64,000 nt of DNA from contig NZ_JPLE01000017.1 in assembly GCF_001010415.1 (NCBI RefSeq), positions 127,615 to 191,614 of the forward strand, read 5' to 3'. How positions within the stretch are numbered: position 1 is the first letter of the stretch; every line of letters begins with the position of its first letter. Positions 60,248 through 64,000 of this stretch are shown here, piece by piece. Origin of the DNA: Xanthomonas pisi DSM 18956 (GTDB lineage: Bacteria; Pseudomonadota; Gammaproteobacteria; Xanthomonadales; Xanthomonadaceae). Under the pieces are notes generated by a model. It saw only the letters and a program-made list of their open reading frames with translations, was not told where the DNA came from and made no database searches. The translations under genes were made by a program, and so were the position numbers.

Positions 60248-62068
60248 TTATTTCTTCTTCGGGATGTACAGGTCGGTGATGGTGCCGTCGTAGACCTCGG
60301 CCGCCATGCCGACCGATTCGCTCAGGGTCGGATGCGCGTGGATGGTGTGGCCGATGTCTTCGGCCTCGGCGCCCATCTCGATGGCCAGGCCGATCTCGGC
60401 CAGCAGGTCACCGGCATGCACGCCGACGATGGCCCCACCGATCACGCGGTGGGTGTCTTCGTCGAAGATCAGCTTGGTGAAGCCTTCGGTGCGGCCGATG
60501 CCGATCGCGCGGCCACTGGCGGCCCACGGGAACTTGGCCACGCCGACCTTCAGGCCCTTGGCCTTGGCCTCGGTCTCGGTGACGCCGACCCAGGCGATTT
60601 CCGGATTGGTGTAGGCCACCGACGGAATCACCCGCGCCACCCATTCCTTCTTCTCGCCGGCCGCCACTTCAGCGGCCAGCTTGCCTTCGTGGGTGGCCTT
60701 GTGCGCCAGCATCGGGTTACCGACGATGTCGCCGATGGCGAAGATGTGCGGCACGTTGGTGCGCATCTGCCGATCGACCGGAATGAAGCCGCGGTCGGTG
60801 ATGGTGACACCGGCCTTCTCCGCGCCGATCTTCTTGCCGTTGGGGGTGCGGCCCACGGCGACCAGCACGCGATCGTACGCGGTGGCCTGCAGACCGGGCT
60901 TCTCGCCCTCCACGGCCGCTTCGAAGGACACGGTGATACCGCTCTTGTCGGCCTTGACGTCGGTGGCCTTGGTCTTGAGATGGACCTCCACGCCCTGCTT
61001 TTTCAGGCGGTCGGCCAGCGGCTTGACCAGGTCCTTGTCGGCGCCCGGCATCAGCTGGTCCATGAACTCGACCACGGTGACCTTGCTGCCGAGCGCGCTG
61101 TACACCGTGGCCATTTCCAGGCCGATGATGCCGCCGCCGACCACCAGCAGGGTCTTGGGAATGTCGTGCAGCTCCAGCGCGTCGGTGGAATCCATCACGC
61201 GCTTGTCGTCCCACGGGAAGTTGGGCAGCTTCACCGCCTGCGAACCGGCGGCGATGATGCAGTGCTCGAAGCGCAGCAGCTGGGTCTTGCCGTCGTCGCC
61301 GACGATCTCCAGCTCGTTGGGCGAGACGAAGCTGGCCACACCGGTGACGGTGCGCACCTTGCGCTGCTTGGCCATGCTGGCCAGGCCGCCGGTGAGCTTG
61401 CCGACCACTTTTTCCTTGTACTCGCGCAGCTTGTCCAGGGTGATCTTGGGCTGGCCGAAATCCACGCCGAAATCGCCGGCGTGGGCCACCTCGTCGATCA
61501 CCGCGGCGGCATGCAGCAGCGCCTTGGACGGGATGCAGCCCACATTGAGGCAGACCCCGCCCAGGCTGGCGTAGCGCTCGATCAGCACCGTGTCCAGGCC
61601 CAGGTCGGCGGCGCGGAAGGCGGCGGTGTAGCCGCCGGGGCCGGCCCCGAGCACCACCATCTTGCATTCGATATCGGCCGGCTTGCCGCTGGCCAGGGCC
61701 GGCTTGGACGCCGCCGGTTCGGCCGGAGCGCGATGCGACGGCGTCACCGGTGGCTTGCTGCCGGGTGCGGCGGCAGCAGGCGCAGCGGCCTTGGTGTCGG
61801 CCTTGGCGGGCGCAGGCGCGGCGGCCTCGCCTGCGGTTTCCAGCAGCAGCACCACTGCGCCTTCGGACAGGCTGTCGCCGACCTTGACCTTGAGTTCCTT
61901 GACCACACCGGCGGCCGAGGACGGCACTTCCAGCGTGGCCTTGTCCGATTCCAGCGTCACCAGGCCCTGGTCCTTGGCCACGCTGTCGCCCACGGCGACC
62001 AGCACTTCGATGACGGGGACATCGCTGTAATCGCCGATGTCGGGAACCTTGATTTCAATGACCGCCAT
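60248..62068 (-). CDS. lpdA: Dihydrolipoyl dehydrogenase with N-terminal lipoyl domain
   Basis: E3 subunit of the pyruvate dehydrogenase complex, which reoxidises dihydrolipoamide with NAD+. The 606-residue chain is longer than E. coli Lpd. It opens with a complete lipoyl domain (1-80, lipoyl Lys43 in ESDKATLEVP) and an Ala/Pro-rich linker (about 80-140), then the flavoprotein. The redox Cys pair lies in GGVCLNVGCIPSK, NAD and FAD loops in GGGIIGLEMATV and FAIGDIVGNP, and the C-terminal His-Glu in HTIHAHPTLSE. AGGAG precedes the ATG at 62068. Lipoyl-E3 fusions are known in some proteobacteria. It follows aceF with one small gene between. Confidence 0.95.
   Translation of the reverse strand: MAVIEIKVPDIGDYSDVPVIEVLVAVGDSVAKDQGLVTLESDKATLEVPSSAAGVVKELKVKVGDSLSEGAVVLLLETAGEAAAPAPAKADTKAAAPAAAAPGSKPPVTPSHRAPAEPAASKPALASGKPADIECKMVVLGAGPGGYTAAFRAADLGLDTVLIERYASLGGVCLNVGCIPSKALLHAAAVIDEVAHAGDFGVDFGQPKITLDKLREYKEKVVGKLTGGLASMAKQRKVRTVTGVASFVSPNELEIVGDDGKTQLLRFEHCIIAAGSQAVKLPNFPWDDKRVMDSTDALELHDIPKTLLVVGGGIIGLEMATVYSALGSKVTVVEFMDQLMPGADKDLVKPLADRLKKQGVEVHLKTKATDVKADKSGITVSFEAAVEGEKPGLQATAYDRVLVAVGRTPNGKKIGAEKAGVTITDRGFIPVDRQMRTNVPHIFAIGDIVGNPMLAHKATHEGKLAAEVAAGEKKEWVARVIPSVAYTNPEIAWVGVTETEAKAKGLKVGVAKFPWAASGRAIGIGRTEGFTKLIFDEDTHRVIGGAIVGVHAGDLLAEIGLAIEMGAEAEDIGHTIHAHPTLSESVGMAAEVYDGTITDLYIPKKK
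61873..61942 (-). repeat. Lipoyl-domain DNA repeat, copy in lpdA
   Basis: 70 bases match the stretch at 63931-64000 in aceF with only three differences. They encode the same part of the lipoyl domain (KATxEVPSSAAGVVKELKVK), so the two genes share near-identical DNA here. Confidence 0.85.
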
Positions 62069-62084
62069 TTGCTTCTCCTGTGGC

Positions 62085-62732
62085 TCAACCGGCCGTGCCG
62101 GCAAGCGTCTGCTGGAGTTCATCCAGCGACGATTCGATTTGGGTCCAGCGCTTGTCGCGCTTCTTTTCCTTGCCGTCGCTGGCCTCGATCAGCAACGCGG
62201 CCTGCTGCAGCAGCAGCTCACCGGCGCCGCAGCTCGGGCGCGTACCGCTGTAGCGCACGCCCTCGACCTGGAACGACAGCACTTCGCCCTCGGTGACCGG
62301 CGCGGCGCGGCCGCTCGGTGCCAGCTGGGTCAAGGCCGCGGTCCAGTTACTGACCAGACGCCTGGCCAACGCCGCCGGAATCGGGATCTCGACCGTTTCC
62401 GGGGTCTGCTCGGTGCGGAACTGCACACTGCCGCGATCGGTCTGACTGACCCAGCTGTAGACGCGCTCATCGGCGCGGCTATGCCGCAAGGTCCAGTCGG
62501 CGCCATCCTTGCCCGGCACCAGCGACACGCCGCTTTCAACGCCACGTGTGGGCAGGGTCAGCAGCGACAAGGCCGGCTTGCTGGCGCCGTCGAGCAGCGT
62601 GCTCACCGCGGTGCCGTAGTTGCCCACCGCCGGCGGCCAGCCGCGCCCCAGCGTGCTGTCGCACTCGCGCGCCACCGCACCGGTCCACGGCAACACACCG
62701 AGCAAGGCGATCGTCAGCAGCGCGGTCCTCAC
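62085..62732 (-). CDS. Small exported protein within the pdh operon
   Basis: A 215-residue exported protein of unknown function. The signal peptide (MRTALLTIALLGVLPWTGAV) is followed by a mature domain with two cysteines (ECDSTLG and SCGAGE) that might pair. The rest shows beta-rich segments (WTLRHSRADERVYSWVSQT, RVYSWVSQTDRGSVQFRTE) and a helical C-terminus. It starts on a GTG that overlaps the aceF stop by four bases (GTGA), so it should be coupled to aceF, and it ends 16 bases before the lpdA start. That a secreted protein sits between the E2 and E3 genes is unusual, and no link to pyruvate oxidation is evident. Confidence 0.75.
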   Translation of the reverse strand: MRTALLTIALLGVLPWTGAVARECDSTLGRGWPPAVGNYGTAVSTLLDGASKPALSLLTLPTRGVESGVSLVPGKDGADWTLRHSRADERVYSWVSQTDRGSVQFRTEQTPETVEIPIPAALARRLVSNWTAALTQLAPSGRAAPVTEGEVLSFQVEGVRYSGTRPSCGAGELLLQQAALLIEASDGKEKKRDKRWTQIESSLDELQQTLAGTAG

Positions 62733-64000
62733 AGCAGGACGCGACGCATGTCGGCCAGCACCTGGCTGAGATAGGTGGTGAAGCGGGCCGCCAGCGCGCC
62801 GTCGATGACGCGGTGGTCGTAGCTCAGCGACAACGGCAGCATCAACTTCGGCGCGAACTCCTTGCCGTTCCAGACCGGCTGCATCGCCGACTTGGACACG
62901 CCCAGGATCGCCACTTCCGGTGCATTGATGATCGGGGTGAACGCGGTGCCGCCGATGCCGCCGAGCGAGCTGATCGAGAAGCAGCCGCCACTCATGTCGG
63001 CCGGGCCGAGCTTGCCGTCGCGCGCCTTCTTGGCCAGCTCGCCGCTTTCCTGGGCGATCTGCAGCACGCCCTTCTTGTCCACGTCGCGGATCACCGGCAC
63101 CACCAGGCCATTGGGCGTATCGGCCGCAAAACCGATGTTGATGTACTTCTTCAGCGTCAGGTTTTCGCCGGCCGCATCCAGCGAGGCGTTGAACTCGGGG
63201 AACTTCTTCAGCGCCGCAGCGCTGGCCTTGACCAGGAAGGCGAGCATGGTGAGCTTGATGCCCGCCTTCTCGTTTTCCTTGTTCAGCGCCACGCGCAGGG
63301 CTTCCAGATCGGTGATGTCGGCCGATTCGAACTGGGTGACGTGCGGAATCATGGCCCAGTTGCGTGCCAGGTTGGCACCGGAAATCTTCTTGATGCGCGA
63401 CAGCGGCTGGGTTTCGGTCTCGCCGAACTTGCTGAAGTCCACCTTCGGCCAGGCCAGCAGGTTCAGGCCGTTGCCACCACCGGCCGGTGCGGCACCGGCC
63501 GCGGCAGGCGCACCGCCAGTGAGCGCGGCCTTGACGAAGCGCTGCACGTCTTCACGGGTGATGCGGCCGCCCTTTTCGCTGCCCTTGAGCTGGTTCAGGT
63601 CCACACCCAGCTCGCGTGCGAACACGCGCACCACCGGGCTGGCATACGGCACCTTGGACGGCAGCACGCTGTCGGCGTCGAAGCTCACCGGCGGGCTGCT
63701 CGGGGTGCCGGCCGATGGCTGGCCGCCCTGCGCGGCGTCGCCGGAACGTACGCCCTGCACCTGCGCGATCTCGCGCTGGGCCAGCTTGTCCGGCTCGGCC
63801 GACACTGCGACCGGCTCGACCTTGCCGGCGGTTTCGGCGGTGTCGGTGCTGGGCTTGGCGGGGGACTGCGCCGCTCCGGCGCCGCCGTCGCTGGCAGCGA
63901 TGATCGCCACCACATTGCCCTGCGACAGCGTGTCGCCGACCTTGACCTTGAGTTCCTTGACCACGCCAGCGGCCGAGGACGGCACTTCCATCGTGGCCTT
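62729..64000 (-). CDS. aceF: Dihydrolipoamide acetyltransferase (pyruvate dehydrogenase E2), C-terminal part
   Basis: E2 subunit of pyruvate dehydrogenase, truncated by the window edge. What is visible starts at the lipoyl Lys (AAG, 64000-63998, in KATMEVPSS). It continues with an Ala/Pro-rich linker, the E1/E3-binding domain (SPVVRVFARELGVDLNQLKG) and the catalytic domain. The active-site motif SLSYDHRVIDGALAARF with its His and Asp lies near the end, after the CFSISSLGGIGG segment. At least 424 residues are encoded here; the N-terminal lipoyl part lies outside the window. The next gene overlaps the stop by four bases, then lpdA. Confidence 0.95.
   Translation of the reverse strand, partial: KATMEVPSSAAGVVKELKVKVGDTLSQGNVVAIIAASDGGAGAAQSPAKPSTDTAETAGKVEPVAVSAEPDKLAQREIAQVQGVRSGDAAQGGQPSAGTPSSPPVSFDADSVLPSKVPYASPVVRVFARELGVDLNQLKGSEKGGRITREDVQRFVKAALTGGAPAAAGAAPAGGGNGLNLLAWPKVDFSKFGETETQPLSRIKKISGANLARNWAMIPHVTQFESADITDLEALRVALNKENEKAGIKLTMLAFLVKASAAALKKFPEFNASLDAAGENLTLKKYINIGFAADTPNGLVVPVIRDVDKKGVLQIAQESGELAKKARDGKLGPADMSGGCFSISSLGGIGGTAFTPIINAPEVAILGVSKSAMQPVWNGKEFAPKLMLPLSLSYDHRVIDGALAARFTTYLSQVLADMRRVLL
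63931..64000 (-). repeat. Lipoyl-domain DNA repeat, copy in aceF
   Basis: Second copy of the 70-base lipoyl-domain repeat, 67 of 70 bases identical to 61873-61942; it runs to the window edge and may extend further. Confidence 0.85.

Noticed and set aside
60242..62296. A 684-codon plus-strand frame opposite lpdA
   Set aside because: Antisense shadow of lpdA; lpdA shows all redox and nucleotide-binding motifs.

Overview
The window is high-GC gammaproteobacterial DNA and almost certainly comes from a Xanthomonas chromosome. The best lineage markers are a copL-copA-copB copper operon, a secreted peptidoglycan hydrolase whose C-terminal tail looks like the XVIPCD signal of the Xanthomonas antibacterial type IV secretion system, and TonB-dependent receptors paired with degradative enzymes. 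I cannot fix the species. No rRNA, tRNA, CRISPR array, transposase or prophage gene was seen.

Layout. 0-9.7 kb: DEAD-box helicase rhlE, a glutamate-carboxypeptidase-like peptidase with its TonB receptor, queD, a phasin, bioD, and a coupled msrC/TfoX-like pair. 9.7-13.2 kb: a catecholate-type siderophore receptor and an IroE/PfeE-like esterase behind a Fur-like site. 13.4-21.8 kb: gph, dinB, fabA-fabB, an SH3 protein with a duplicated Cys module, an M3 oligopeptidase and a cysteine-synthase-like enzyme. 21.9-29.5 kb: copLAB, gloA, and a lipoprotein plus hydrolase pair read as type IV immunity and effector. 29.5-34.7 kb: two proteins of unknown function and a large secreted beta-helix protein.

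34.7-47.5 kb: glmS and glmU, which are neighbours in E. coli, are separated by an ABC exporter operon (HlyD adaptor, ATPase, two MacB-type permeases, a PDZ-like secreted protein) that ends in an NtrC-type response regulator and its histidine kinase. Upstream lie a good sigma-54 promoter and a cluster of GTGTCCGC/GCGGACAC palindromes. This looks like a self-contained, self-regulated export module and is the most interesting locus here. 47.6-56.7 kb: gtrA, a periplasmic chorismate mutase and the complete atpIBEFHAGDC operon, with three related inverted-repeat elements in its intergenic gaps. 57.2-64 kb: an outer-membrane barrel gene that seems to have lost its stop codon, a broken DUF6624-like gene, a periplasmic amidohydrolase, and the distal pyruvate dehydrogenase operon (aceF, a small secreted protein, lpdA with its own lipoyl domain).

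Starts were chosen from ribosome-binding sites, family alignment from memory and, for the HlyD gene, the promoter position. Functions are by motif recognition; no database search was possible.
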